Shown: positions 9,299 to 17,578, numbered from the stretch's first letter. The stretch: DNA of 64,000 bases from Methanopyrus sp. SNP6 (GCF_002201895.1 NZ_CP019436.1:977619-1041618); one strand, 5' to 3'. Notes: a model not told the origin generated them from the sequence alone. Numbers and translations: made by a program.

Positions 9299-9970
9299 AT
9301 GTATTCGGTCGTAGCGCTGGGGGGCTCGGTTGTAAACGTGGATAAACCTGAACGCATCAAGGAAACCGCCGAAATCTTGCGAAATGGGCTCAATTCCGGA
9401 CTGAAGATATGCGTCGTCGTCGGTGGTGGGCCAACCGCTCGTCGGTACATAAACGTAGCGCGAAATCTCGGGACACCGGAAACTCTACTTGACGAGATGG
9501 GTATCGCCGTTACCCGGCTGAACGCGATGCTTCTAGGGGCAGCGTTGGGTCTGCACGATCTGCACGTGCCTGAGACCCCAGCAGAAGCCGCGAGAGTAGT
9601 CCAGCAAAACGGTGTGGCAGTCTGCGGTGGTACACATCCCGGTCATACAACCGACGCCGTAGCGGCCATGATCGCGGAGCTGCTCGAGAGTCCTCTCGTC
9701 ATCGTCACTAACGTTGACGGAGTGTACGATAAAGACCCCAGCGAACCAGATGCACGCAAGCTTCGGGAGCTGAAGCCTGAGGAGCTGGAAGAACTGGCAG
9801 TTCGCGCTGAGCTTAAGGCTGGTGGAAGCTTCGTGGTGGATCCCCTCGCCGCCAAGATGATAAGAAGGGGTCAAATCGTCACGCACGTGGTCTCGTGGGA
9901 GGACTTCCGGTCCCGCGGGTTGGAGAACGTGGTTCGAGGTTGTCATAACGGGACGATAATCGAGGGGTGA
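9299..9970 (+). CDS. pyrH: uridylate (UMP) kinase, archaeal PyrH type
   Basis: 223 aa amino-acid-kinase fold enzyme making UDP from UMP and ATP. Motifs: LGGSVVN at the N-terminus, VVGGGPTARRYI at about 39-50, GGTHPGHTTDAVAA in the middle, and TNVDGVYDKDP near residue 140. The short length without a long N-terminal extension matches the archaeal subgroup. The ATG is preceded by GGGGTGA with a 6-7 nt spacer. It is followed within 6 nt by the DUF2116-like gene. Confidence 0.93.
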   Translation: MYSVVALGGSVVNVDKPERIKETAEILRNGLNSGLKICVVVGGGPTARRYINVARNLGTPETLLDEMGIAVTRLNAMLLGAALGLHDLHVPETPAEAARVVQQNGVAVCGGTHPGHTTDAVAAMIAELLESPLVIVTNVDGVYDKDPSEPDARKLRELKPEELEELAVRAELKAGGSFVVDPLAAKMIRRGQIVTHVVSWEDFRSRGLENVVRGCHNGTIIEG

Positions 9971-9976
9971 AGGGTT

Positions 9977-10168
9977 TTGGCGGAGCACGTACCTCCACAT
10001 TCCCACTGTATCGTTTGTGGTGCTGCAATCCCTGAAGGGGAGCGATTTTGCAGCGAGAAGTGCCGAAGGGAATACGAACGTAGGAGAAAGAGGGCGGCGA
10101 CGATTCAGTGGGTGATTGCAGGAATTCTCATAGCTCTAGGTGTGGTCCTGATGCTTAGGGGTGTGTGA
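9977..10168 (+). CDS. small Zn-ribbon membrane protein (DUF2116-like)
   Basis: 63 aa, TTG start behind GGGGTG. An N-terminal zinc-ribbon pattern (HCIVCG...FCSEKCR) is followed by a basic stretch ERRRKRAA and one C-terminal transmembrane helix of about 20 residues, so the ribbon probably faces the cytoplasm. The layout matches a small archaeal family of unknown function; the DUF2116 name is from memory. It is co-directional with pyrH. Its last 33 nt overlap the convergent methyltransferase gene. Confidence 0.7.
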   Translation: MAEHVPPHSHCIVCGAAIPEGERFCSEKCRREYERRRKRAATIQWVIAGILIALGVVLMLRGV

Positions 10169-10882
10169 GCGGAGTGAAGTCAACCCAGCTCCGCGAACGC
10201 CGATCAACACGTCACCGGGTGTTGGGAGCTCGAGGACGGGACAGAACACATCGCTGCCACCCGCGATTGTCCCTCCGTATTCCACCCAAGTAAAGAACTC
10301 GTATCCCGGCTCCGGAGTTTCGTACTCGAACTTTTCTGGGATGGACTTATCGGTCCGGATTACCTCTAGTGGTTCGATATCTTCCGGGAGACCAGACCGA
10401 TATCTCAGCGTCCTAGGCGGCCGGCCGATGGGATTCGCCCCAATCCGCACTTCCTGTGGTACGATATTCGGTTCATATTTTTCGAGAACGGTGTTGATGA
10501 CGGGTACGAACTTTTCCTCTAGGAGCAGAGTGTCGATCATCTCGCATGCTACCACATCGGCGTTCACGTCCACCTCCTGCGCGTCTCCTATCACTACCTC
10601 CCATTCCACGTCGCGTGGGACGTGTTTCCTGAGGTTCTTCTCGAGAAGTCTGGCTCGTTTGGGGTTCTTCTCCACGGCGATAACGCGCTCGGCGCCAGCG
10701 TGGGCTGCGACCACCGATAATGGTCCTGTACCAGCTCCAAGGTCCGCGAAGGTGTCCTCTACGACTTCCACCACCATCGAGGTGAAGACAGAAACGCGTC
10801 TTACGTCACGGAGCAGGTCGAGCTGGTAGGAATCTACCAACAGCTCGAACTCGCCTACCGGAGTTCTTATGGTTTTAATCAT
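10136..10882 (-). CDS. SAM-dependent methyltransferase (predicted, substrate unknown)
   Basis: 248 aa. The Rossmann SAM motif I is FADLGAGTGPLSVVAAHAG at about residues 44-62, then the acidic VIAVEKN, and an IGDAQEVDV motif. CEMIDTLLLEEKFVPVIN resembles the double-E region of protein-arginine-methyltransferase-like proteins. It could modify RNA or protein. The ATG overlaps the stop of the NYN gene upstream (ATGA), so the two are translationally coupled. The C-terminal dozen residues overlap the convergent Zn-ribbon gene. Confidence 0.7.
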   Translation of the reverse strand: MIKTIRTPVGEFELLVDSYQLDLLRDVRRVSVFTSMVVEVVEDTFADLGAGTGPLSVVAAHAGAERVIAVEKNPKRARLLEKNLRKHVPRDVEWEVVIGDAQEVDVNADVVACEMIDTLLLEEKFVPVINTVLEKYEPNIVPQEVRIGANPIGRPPRTLRYRSGLPEDIEPLEVIRTDKSIPEKFEYETPEPGYEFFTWVEYGGTIAGGSDVFCPVLELPTPGDVLIGVRGAGLTSLRSHTPKHQDHT

Positions 10883-11418
10883 TCATTACTCACCGCGGCC
10901 TCAGCTTCTTCAGGGCTTTCTTCTTTCTCTTCTGCTTCCCTCTCCTTGCGCGGTTTAAGCTTAATTACATAATCTGCCGCATTTTGTAGTGCTGTACTAA
11001 ATCCTGGATCTGCTCCTATTACAATGGTGACTTTACCCTGTTCTTTTGCTTTTGCTATAATCGGAAGAAAGTCAGTATCACGCGTCATTAGTGCGATTGC
11101 GTCGACGTTATCGCTGTAGATAAGTTCCATTGCCTCGACCGCTAAGTACACATCAACGTCTCCCGGAATCACTCTAGGAACAAAACCCTGATTGGCCACA
11201 GCTTCAATAAGTTTGTCCGAAGCGTATTGGTCTAGGAACGCCAATCCTACTCTAATATTACCCAATTCTTCGACTAATTCTCTGACCTCTTTCAAACTGA
11301 CATCGAACTCCTTACGGAGCATATTCGGCCCGTCAATCAGCATTGCAATGTCAAGATTGCCCCGTTTAGCTTTTCTCTTGATTACACCACTCATATAATC
11401 TTTGACCGTATCGAGCAA
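10879..11418 (-). CDS. NYN-domain (PIN-like) predicted ribonuclease
   Basis: 179 aa, TTG start behind GGAGGTGGTGATGGG. Conserved acidic residues of the NYN/LabA-like fold are visible: MLIDGPN at about 27-33, DVDVYLAVEAMEL in the middle, and MTRDTDFLPII at about 113-123. The C-terminal tail is rich in Glu/Lys. The family is a metal-dependent RNase or RNA-binding fold; the substrate is unknown. The gene is visibly more A/T-rich than its neighbours, with many ATA, AAT and ATT codons. It is coupled to the methyltransferase downstream. Confidence 0.78.
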   Translation of the reverse strand: MLDTVKDYMSGVIKRKAKRGNLDIAMLIDGPNMLRKEFDVSLKEVRELVEELGNIRVGLAFLDQYASDKLIEAVANQGFVPRVIPGDVDVYLAVEAMELIYSDNVDAIALMTRDTDFLPIIAKAKEQGKVTIVIGADPGFSTALQNAADYVIKLKPRKEREAEEKEESPEEAEAAVSNE

Positions 11419-11439
11419 CCCATCACCACCTCCAGTCGG

Positions 11440-12198
11440 TTAACGTGTTGAGTTCTCGGGTTCATAGACTCTCAATTTGCACTCTCCACCGGGAGAGAAG
11501 TGGTAGGGGAACTCTTCCACTACGGCCGCATCTACTACCCCCTGTCGCGTCAGCACGGCTGCAAGGTGGGGACACGACTGAGAGTAAAGCATTACAGGTC
11601 CTTTATGAGAAGCTAGGAACCTGCGCAGCGAACCGTTGGATAGCACCATTCCCGTAGAGAGCAGTACGGATTCACAGAACTTTATATTCCTCTCGACCCT
11701 GAGACGTGGGTCCTCGTCAACGATCTGAATGAGTATTCCGCGATCCAGTAGTTCTCGCGCTATGTGGGTGGAATATCCCACCAGAATCACCTCGTCACCG
11801 AGCTTTTCGGCGGTGTCGGCGATGATCTTCGCTCGGAGGGTGACAGCTCTGTCGTAGTCCTTGGGCAGGTTGATCTCCTCCTCAGGCTCTACGTTCTCCG
11901 CGCTCGCCACCGCATCGAGGGCTGCACTTCGGACCTGAGGCTCCTGAAACCTGCGCCACACTTCCTTCAGACTTAGCCCAAGTATCTCCCGGAGTCGGAG
12001 GCATTTCTCAGGGTGAAGTGACGCTCCTTCCAACCCTCTTTCCGTTTTGATTAGCGTAACGATATCGTCGTGGACGCGATCTCCACCGGGTGGTCTCCTG
12101 TATCCTTCCAGAGCGAGTGCCGCCGCTATTCGATCGTTCTTACCCTCCGCTATCAGCTCCCTTATTACCCTCGAATAGAGCTTCCAGCGCCTCTTCAT
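11440..12198 (-). CDS. uncharacterised protein with DUF364-like (putative metal-chelation) C-terminal domain
   Basis: 252 aa. The ATG at 12198 is chosen because GGGTGAGTGCG precedes it; the longer open frame merely overlaps the next gene. The C-terminal half shows a Rossmann-like pattern (VILVGYSTHIARELLDRG, then VDEDPRL, then LLSTGMVLSNGSLRRFL) closely resembling the layout of DUF364, a fold linked to heavy-metal chelation. The N-terminal half is helical and basic. It overlaps the preceding small gene by 59 nt and lies in the run with phoH-like and uppS. Function unknown. Confidence 0.6.
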   Translation of the reverse strand: MKRRWKLYSRVIRELIAEGKNDRIAAALALEGYRRPPGGDRVHDDIVTLIKTERGLEGASLHPEKCLRLREILGLSLKEVWRRFQEPQVRSAALDAVASAENVEPEEEINLPKDYDRAVTLRAKIIADTAEKLGDEVILVGYSTHIARELLDRGILIQIVDEDPRLRVERNIKFCESVLLSTGMVLSNGSLRRFLASHKGPVMLYSQSCPHLAAVLTRQGVVDAAVVEEFPYHFSPGGECKLRVYEPENSTR

Positions 12199-12472
12199 CG
12201 CACTCACCCGATCCTGACCTGCTTCCGACATGTACTTCGACGCGACCGTAGTCCCGAAGGGCTCTCTTAACTGGAACTTCCGGGTCACCTTCACCTCGGA
12301 CGTCCACTAGGATCACGTACTCCACGGCTCGGAAGGTCCCGATGATGTCGGATCCTCGGGTTGCTCGCACCGACAATACGTCGAACCCGGCACGTCTCAG
12401 AGCTTCGGATACCTCTTCCTCGAGCTTTCGCTCAGAAACTGGTTTGTGAGAAAGGAGGTGCACGTCGACCAT
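12140..12472 (-). CDS. conserved-looking small acidic protein, function unknown
   Basis: 110 aa from the ATG at 12472, 8 nt after the PhoH-like stop. It begins MVDVHLLSHKP and has a mixed alpha/beta pattern: an amphipathic helix (SERKLEEEVSEALRRAG), then strands DVLSVRA and YVILVDV. Codons further upstream are PhoH in another frame. I do not recognise the family. Position between the PhoH-like ATPase and the DUF364-like gene on the same strand suggests one operon. The start lacks a strong Shine-Dalgarno and may rely on coupling. Confidence 0.6.
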   Translation of the reverse strand: MVDVHLLSHKPVSERKLEEEVSEALRRAGFDVLSVRATRGSDIIGTFRAVEYVILVDVRGEGDPEVPVKRALRDYGRVEVHVGSRSGSGECDEEALEALFEGNKGADSGG

Positions 12473-12480
12473 CAGCTCGC

Positions 12481-13596
12481 TCAAGCCCGCTCGACCTCCA
12501 GTCCCATCCCAAGTAGTTCCTGTAGAACCTCCTCGACGTACCGCGCGTACCTGCCCCGCTGTCCCATGAACGGTCCGAAGTCCTTCTGGTCGATCCACAC
12601 CTTCAGGTTCGGTCCTGCTATGTCCACGTCTACGATACGCTCTCCTATCCACGGTACCGGGTGGATATCCGCTATGAAGTCGACGAAGTCTAGGGTAAGG
12701 TGCGTCACGACGATCCTCATGTTCGTCTCCGCCTCTATCCTATCGATACGCTCACCTCCCGTCCCTACGACGCGACCTACGTGGCCTTCCTTGGTGACGA
12801 TCACCGCCTGCGGAACGTTCTCGGTCTTGATCTCGAGGTCCTCCGCGATCGGTTCCACGTAGAGTACAGTCAGCACGTCGGCGTCCGGTGCCTCGACTTG
12901 GACCACGTCCATGATCTCCCGTTCCACGTCGTTCATCTCCCTGTTACGGACTCTGATCTCCAGCTGTAGGTGCACACCCCGCTCAGCACCGGGACGCACG
13001 ATATCCCTCGTCCCCAGGTCCACGACTTCAGCCTTGGGTTCCTCGGCCAAGACCTCACGCATCACGGTGGCTCCGCACCGGTCGATGTCGATGTCCTTCT
13101 GGAGCACCGGATCACCTGTAATCAGGAGCCGTGAGTTGTGACCCATTCTCGCCAACACCTCACCCGCGTTCTCTGGCATCATGTTCTGGACTTCATCCAG
13201 TAGTATCACGGCGTCGTCGAACGTGCGTCCACGGACGAAGTGCGTATCCACAATCATGATCTTGCCCTCGTCCACTAACTGCTGGAGCTCGTCCCGCCCG
13301 GTGAACCGCGAAAGCACGTCCATGACCGGGGTAACTACCATCTCTTCGAACTTCTCGGGCAAGTCCGCGGAGCTCATCTCTTGCTTGGTGGCCACGTCGA
13401 CGAGCGGACGAGTCACTATGAACCGGTCGTATTCACCCTCCATCACGGCCTGCACGCCATACGCCGCACAGAACAGGGTCTTACCGGTGCCCGTGGGGCC
13501 GAACACGGCCACTATCTCATTCTCCTCGTTTAGCAGCGCTTCGACTAGTCGCTCCTGTCCTTCGGTCTGCGGCTCTACACTCATCAATTCCTCCAT
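12481..13596 (-). CDS. PhoH-like ATPase with C-terminal KH-type RNA-binding region
   Basis: 371 aa. The Walker A GPTGTGKT lies at about residues 34-41 and the Walker B ILLDEVQNM near 134-142, with sensor LLITGDPVLQKDIDI, as in PhoH. After the ATPase core, VVGTGGERIDRIEAETNMRI fits a KH GxxG loop, and a later FGPFMGQRGRYARYVEEV looks like a second KH-type GxxG. This suggests an RNA-handling ATPase, probably in RNA decay or ribosome biology. It sits immediately after uppS on the minus strand, with an 11-nt gap. Confidence 0.85.
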   Translation of the reverse strand: MEELMSVEPQTEGQERLVEALLNEENEIVAVFGPTGTGKTLFCAAYGVQAVMEGEYDRFIVTRPLVDVATKQEMSSADLPEKFEEMVVTPVMDVLSRFTGRDELQQLVDEGKIMIVDTHFVRGRTFDDAVILLDEVQNMMPENAGEVLARMGHNSRLLITGDPVLQKDIDIDRCGATVMREVLAEEPKAEVVDLGTRDIVRPGAERGVHLQLEIRVRNREMNDVEREIMDVVQVEAPDADVLTVLYVEPIAEDLEIKTENVPQAVIVTKEGHVGRVVGTGGERIDRIEAETNMRIVVTHLTLDFVDFIADIHPVPWIGERIVDVDIAGPNLKVWIDQKDFGPFMGQRGRYARYVEEVLQELLGMGLEVERA

Positions 13597-13607
13597 TCCT
13601 TTCCCCC

Positions 13608-14423
13608 CTACCGTCCGAATCTTCTTTCACGCTTCTGGAATTCACGGATCGCGCGCAGCAGGTCAATCTTCCGAAACTCAGGCCAATAGACGTCCACAAA
13701 GTACAGCTCGGAGTACGCGGAGTACCAGAGCAGGAAGTTGCTAAGCCTTTCCTCACCACTGGTTCTTATGATCAGCTCCGGATCCGGAAGATCTCCCACG
13801 TATACGTACTTTCTGAACGTTCCTTCATCGATCTCATCGGGTTCGAGCCGGCCGACTTTCACGTCGTGCGCTATCTCGCGGACCGCGTCGACGATCTCCT
13901 GCCTACCACCGTAGGCTACGGCGACGTTCAGGAACTTGTCCTTGTACTCCTTAGTGGCGCGTTCTGCCTTTTTGATCGCTCTGCGGACACGGGTAGGGAG
14001 AAGATGGAGCCTCCCGACGGCACGGACGGCGACCTTTCGTCGATGGATCCGCTCGCTCTCCGCGAGTGCCTTAAACCGCTCTTCCATGAGGTCGAAGAGC
14101 CGCTTGAGCTCTTCCTTCGGTCGGTTCAGGTTCTCGGTAGACAGCGCATAAACGGTAACAGCCTTAACACCTAAGTCGAGGCACCACTCCAACACGTCCT
14201 CGAGCTTGTCGGCTCCGTACCGATGACCTTCCCACGGTTCCAACCCAAGCTCTCGGGCGAACCTTCTGTTTCCGTCCATAATGATGCCTACATGCTCGGG
14301 AATTCTGCCTTCCTTCACTTTCTCCTCAAGTATTCTCTCGTACATCTTATATACCGGCTTAAGCGAGACGCGAACGGCCTGCCGCAGCACGCGGCGAGGG
14401 TTCACCCTGGTGACACGTTCCAA
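13608..14423 (-). CDS. uppS: cis-prenyltransferase (undecaprenyl-diphosphate-synthase family)
   Basis: 271 aa. The signature HVGIIMDGNRRFARE at about residues 44-58 carries the catalytic Asp; VTVYALSTENLNRP, the basic NVAVAYGGRQEIVDA and DPELIIRTSGEERLSNFLLW follow, all hallmark motifs. It makes the long-chain Z-prenyl diphosphate used as lipid carrier for envelope glycans. This fits the MraY/Mur cluster at the left end. The TTG start is tentative, because the strong Shine-Dalgarno GGGGGTG lies 19 nt upstream. It is divergent from the phosphodiesterase gene. Confidence 0.93.
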   Translation of the reverse strand: MERVTRVNPRRVLRQAVRVSLKPVYKMYERILEEKVKEGRIPEHVGIIMDGNRRFARELGLEPWEGHRYGADKLEDVLEWCLDLGVKAVTVYALSTENLNRPKEELKRLFDLMEERFKALAESERIHRRKVAVRAVGRLHLLPTRVRRAIKKAERATKEYKDKFLNVAVAYGGRQEIVDAVREIAHDVKVGRLEPDEIDEGTFRKYVYVGDLPDPELIIRTSGEERLSNFLLWYSAYSELYFVDVYWPEFRKIDLLRAIREFQKRERRFGR

Positions 14424-14444
14424 AACTTCGGGTAACCTTCCTCA

Positions 14445-14459
14445 CCCCCTCTAAGGGGG
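14445..14459. promoter_or_regulatory. inverted-repeat double Shine-Dalgarno between uppS and the phosphodiesterase gene
   Basis: CCCCCTCTAAGGGGG. Read on the plus strand the GGGGG lies 6-7 nt before the ATG at 14467; read on the minus strand the other arm gives GGGGGTGA upstream of uppS. One of several such palindromes between divergent genes here. Confidence 0.5.
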
Positions 14460-14466
14460 ATTCACG

Positions 14467-14961
14467 ATGATCGGGATCTTGTCGGACACCCACGACAACC
14501 TGAAGGCCATCGAACGGCTTGCTAGAGAGCTGAACGAGGCGAACGTTGAGGTCGTACTCCATGCGGGTGACTACGTGGCTCCCTTCACCCTCCCTGTGCT
14601 CGCGAAGGTTGAGTGTGACGAGTTTATAGGGGTTTTTGGAAACAACGACGGCGAGCGTGACTATTTACGCGAGAAGGCGGAGGAAGTGGGGTTCGAGCTG
14701 GTCGGTGAGGTCTTCACGGGTGAGATCTTGGGTTTCCGAGTGGCCATGGTCCACGGCACCGAAGAGGCCGTAGTCGAGGCCCTCGCCCACTGTGGTGAGT
14801 ACGACCTGGTAGTTTACGGCCACACTCACGAACCGGATGAGCGCGTGATCGGAGACACGCTCGTGGTCAATCCCGGGGAGGTGTGTGGGTACGTCACCGG
14901 GCGTCGAACGGCCGCGCTGCTCGACCCCGATGAAAAGAAGGTAGAGTTCGTCGAGTTCTGA
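14467..14961 (+). CDS. YfcE/MJ0936-type metallophosphodiesterase
   Basis: 164 aa, ATG behind GGGGGA plus 6 nt. Calcineurin-like motifs in order: ILSDTHDN (4-11), HAGDYV (37-42), GNND (58-61), MVHGTEE and YGHTHEPD, which together bind two metal ions. Length and motifs match the small archaeal phosphodiesterases of the MJ0936 group, which act on artificial phosphodiesters; the natural substrate is unknown. It lies just upstream of the RNA methyltransferase gene and is divergent from uppS. Confidence 0.88.
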   Translation: MIGILSDTHDNLKAIERLARELNEANVEVVLHAGDYVAPFTLPVLAKVECDEFIGVFGNNDGERDYLREKAEEVGFELVGEVFTGEILGFRVAMVHGTEEAVVEALAHCGEYDLVVYGHTHEPDERVIGDTLVVNPGEVCGYVTGRRTAALLDPDEKKVEFVEF

Positions 14962-15036
14962 CCCGACATGCCCGATGAAGATCACGGCCTTCACCTGAGA
15001 CGTGACGAGATCCACCCGAGCTGAGGGGATACTCCT

Positions 15037-16290
15037 ATCCTCCGAAAGGCGGAACTCGATGACCCGCGACTCGCGCACGTACTCCGTGAGCGCGTAGCCG
15101 ACTACCCCTCGCTGCTAGCCGCCCTCCGAACACCGGTTCGGCGCTACACGCTCCGGGTTAACACTCTGAAAGCGGATCCGGAGGATGTCGTTGAATCCCT
15201 AGCCTCTGATCTTCCCGATCGAGAGGTTAGAAAGTCCCCTTACTCCGAGTACGCAGTCGAGGTTGAGGTGAAAGGACCGTACCCCGTAGAGAGGAACCAC
15301 CACGTCGTGATCGCTGACAAATTCGCGGCTGAGAGCGTCTACATGGGGGCGGATCTCTACGCTCCTGGGGTGGTGCAAGCGGATCCCGACATCCGTAGAG
15401 GTGACCGCGTGACTGTGATCTCGGAACGCGGGCACCCGGTCGCATCCGGTGAGGCAGTACTCCAGGGACGTGAGATGGAAAAACGGGACCGAGGTACTGC
15501 CGTTCGCGTCGATCGCTCCACCTTCAGTGCCCCAAAAATCCGGAAGACCGAAGCATACCGACGTGGTTGGGTGTATTCCCAAGGTCTGCCCTCCATCTTG
15601 GCCGTAGAGGCCCTGTCTCCGGAGCCTGGCGAAACCGTGGTCGACCTCTGTGCGGCTCCGGGTGGGAAGTGTTCTCACGTGGCTCAGATTACTGGCCCGG
15701 GGTCCAAGATAATAGCTATCGACCGCTCCGCACCACGACTTGAACGGATGAAAGCTCAACTCCGTCGCCTGGGTATCGACTGGGTCGAGACCGTACACGG
15801 AGACGCCAGGAAGGTCGTCAGGAGGCTGCGGGGAACGGCAGACGTTGTCCTCGTCGACCCGCCTTGCACCGCTTTGGGTGTCAGGCCGAAACTCTGGGTC
15901 GAGGCGACCTACGAGGAGGCACTCGGGCTACCGTCTTACCAGTATTCGCTACTCAGAGCCGGATACGAGGTCCTTAAGGAGGGTGGAAGACTCCTGTACT
16001 CCACGTGCACTCTCACGACCACCGAAAACGAACTCGTGGTCGAACGCGCGATACGGGAGCTAAACCTTGAGCCCGAGACGCCGGTGCTTCGACCAGCCAG
16101 ACGCTCAGGTCATGGCGCTGTCTTCCTACCCCATCGTGCGGATGTTCCTGGATTCTTCTACGCAGTACTCATTAAGGAAGGAGGGAGTCGACGTCGTGTC
16201 CGACGGTGTCATGAAGCGACGGGTAATACCGGCGATGGCGGCGGGTGTAGCCGTTGTCCTCATCATGATCTTGTCGTTCGATCCTCGTAA
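15037..16290 (+). CDS. NOL1/NOP2/sun-family m5C RNA methyltransferase with PUA-like insert; probable ATC start
   Basis: About 417 aa if it starts at ATC 15037; the first ordinary start codon (GTG 15268) would remove conserved N-terminal sequence such as YTLRVNTLKADPEDV. ATC 15037 follows GGGGAT and a 6-nt spacer. A PUA-like region comes first (about residues 75-150), then SAM motif VVDLCAAPGGKCSHVAQI, IAIDRSAPRLERM, catalytic VDPPCTALGVRP and YSTCTLTTTENE. The two Cys in PPC and TC are the family nucleophile pair. The target (tRNA or rRNA) is unknown. The tail past VLIKE overlaps the next gene by 95 nt and looks non-conserved. Confidence 0.85.
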   Translation: MLRKAELDDPRLAHVLRERVADYPSLLAALRTPVRRYTLRVNTLKADPEDVVESLASDLPDREVRKSPYSEYAVEVEVKGPYPVERNHHVVIADKFAAESVYMGADLYAPGVVQADPDIRRGDRVTVISERGHPVASGEAVLQGREMEKRDRGTAVRVDRSTFSAPKIRKTEAYRRGWVYSQGLPSILAVEALSPEPGETVVDLCAAPGGKCSHVAQITGPGSKIIAIDRSAPRLERMKAQLRRLGIDWVETVHGDARKVVRRLRGTADVVLVDPPCTALGVRPKLWVEATYEEALGLPSYQYSLLRAGYEVLKEGGRLLYSTCTLTTTENELVVERAIRELNLEPETPVLRPARRSGHGAVFLPHRADVPGFFYAVLIKEGGSRRRVRRCHEATGNTGDGGGCSRCPHHDLVVRSS

Positions 16291-17206
16291 GATCCTCACC
16301 GTAATCGCGAGAACGGAGCCGCGGCTGTTCGCGCTCGCCGCCTGTATCCAGCTAGTTGACCTACTGCTGTGGGCGCTGCGATGGCACCTAGTGTTAGTAA
16401 GAGTCGGGGTAAAGGCACCGTTCCGCCTAGTCTTCACGGTCAATAATGTCTCGATGCTCGTGAACAACATCACCCCGAGCGCCAGGAGCGGCGGCGAGCC
16501 ACTCCGTGTGTACCTGCTGGCTCGTATGGCCAGGTATCGGGCGCGTGATATCGCCTCCTCTGTCGTCATCGATAGAGTTCTAGATTACTTTCCCCTGACT
16601 TTACTACTACTGCTGAGTGCCTTCCTAATCGCGGGAAGCGGAGGAAGAGATGGAATTTTCGTCATCCTACTCGGTGGTGTGTCTTTCCTTACAGCCGCCT
16701 TGACACTGTCGCTTCGGCTCTTAGCGAGTGAGCGATACGTGCATAGGGTCGCTCGAGGGGTTCTCCAGCTCCTGTCCCGTGTATCTCGTCGCGTACGTGC
16801 ACGTCGCCGGTGGGAGGAGCTTGATGAGTGGGTGGAAAGGTTCGTGAAGCAGCTTCGAGAACTCCTCCAGGATCGTCGCACGCTGATTCAAGGTACTCTG
16901 GTATCGGCTGCAGTGTGGGGTTGTGAGATCCTCAGGACATACGTCGTGTTTTTATCGTTGGGACGCGAGGTGCCTCTACCAGTTATCGTGGTATCGTTCA
17001 CGGTCTCGATGTTCGCTGGTATCCTACCGTTACTTCCCGGTGGACTTGGGCTGGTAGAGATATCAACTGCTTCGGTTTACAGGCTGTGGGGGATCGACCC
17101 GGGAACCAGCGCTGCGGCTGCACTACTAGACAGGCTGATCTCGTATTGGATGGTGAACGCGATCGGCGTGATCAGTCTTTTACGTATTTCACGGCGAGAA
17201 AGGTAA
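16196..17206 (+). CDS. UPF0104/YbhN-family polytopic membrane protein
   Basis: 336 aa from GTG 16196 (ATG 16211 is the alternative); GGAGGGAG lies about 8 nt before the GTG. Several transmembrane helices start right after MKRR. Family hallmarks: NNITPSARSGGEPLRVY near residues 90-106 and LPLLPGGLGLVEIS near 279-292. Relatives include the membrane domain of lysyl-phosphatidylglycerol synthase and archaeal AglD-like proteins, proposed to act in lipid or lipid-linked-sugar transfer across the membrane. Substrate unknown. It overlaps the methyltransferase gene by 95 nt. Confidence 0.8.
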   Translation: MSDGVMKRRVIPAMAAGVAVVLIMILSFDPRKILTVIARTEPRLFALAACIQLVDLLLWALRWHLVLVRVGVKAPFRLVFTVNNVSMLVNNITPSARSGGEPLRVYLLARMARYRARDIASSVVIDRVLDYFPLTLLLLLSAFLIAGSGGRDGIFVILLGGVSFLTAALTLSLRLLASERYVHRVARGVLQLLSRVSRRVRARRRWEELDEWVERFVKQLRELLQDRRTLIQGTLVSAAVWGCEILRTYVVFLSLGREVPLPVIVVSFTVSMFAGILPLLPGGLGLVEISTASVYRLWGIDPGTSAAAALLDRLISYWMVNAIGVISLLRISRRER

Positions 17207-17215
17207 GGAGGTGTG

Positions 17216-17578
17216 ATGTCCTTGCCATACGAGCTCGGAAAAGTCGAGACAATTATAAAGCCGGACGACGGCGGAGTGATCTCAGCAGATATAAAAGTGT
17301 TGGCCACAGTAAGCTTGCATCGTGGTCCTACGATCATCGCGGAAGTCGATCCCAGGATAGCTGGAGAGATAGAGGAAGACGACCATGTCATCGTCGACTT
17401 ACCCTTGATACCTTCTCCGAATGAGTCCAGACCACAACCCAAAATAGTGAAGATTATTAAGGATGAGAAGCTCGTGAACCGCGTGAAGGCGGAAATCGAG
17501 AAGGAACCCGAGACTATGGTTCCACCCGTAATTCCCGGGCAGCCGACAACACCTCCACCCGAGGATATGTTCGGCTGA
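17216..17578 (+). CDS. unrecognised 120-aa protein upstream of the coiled-coil gene
   Basis: Start ATG 17216 (or GTG 17213), immediately behind AAGGAGGTG. A predicted beta-rich N-terminal domain (SADIKVLATVSLHRGPTIIAEV) is followed by a flexible Pro-rich tail (VPPVIPGQPTTPPPEDMF). I recognise no family. Codon use is more A/T-rich than in flanking genes, as in the next gene 23 nt downstream, so the two probably entered or evolved as a unit and may work together. Confidence 0.65.
   Translation: MSLPYELGKVETIIKPDDGGVISADIKVLATVSLHRGPTIIAEVDPRIAGEIEEDDHVIVDLPLIPSPNESRPQPKIVKIIKDEKLVNRVKAEIEKEPETMVPPVIPGQPTTPPPEDMFG

Noticed and set aside
14968-15024. ATG 14968 in frame with the m5C methyltransferase, separated by one TGA, as a selenocysteine or readthrough case
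   Set aside because: The TGA lies in a non-catalytic N-terminal stretch, the ATG has no good ribosome-binding site, and the GGGGAT-N6-ATC signal right after the TGA gives a simpler start.
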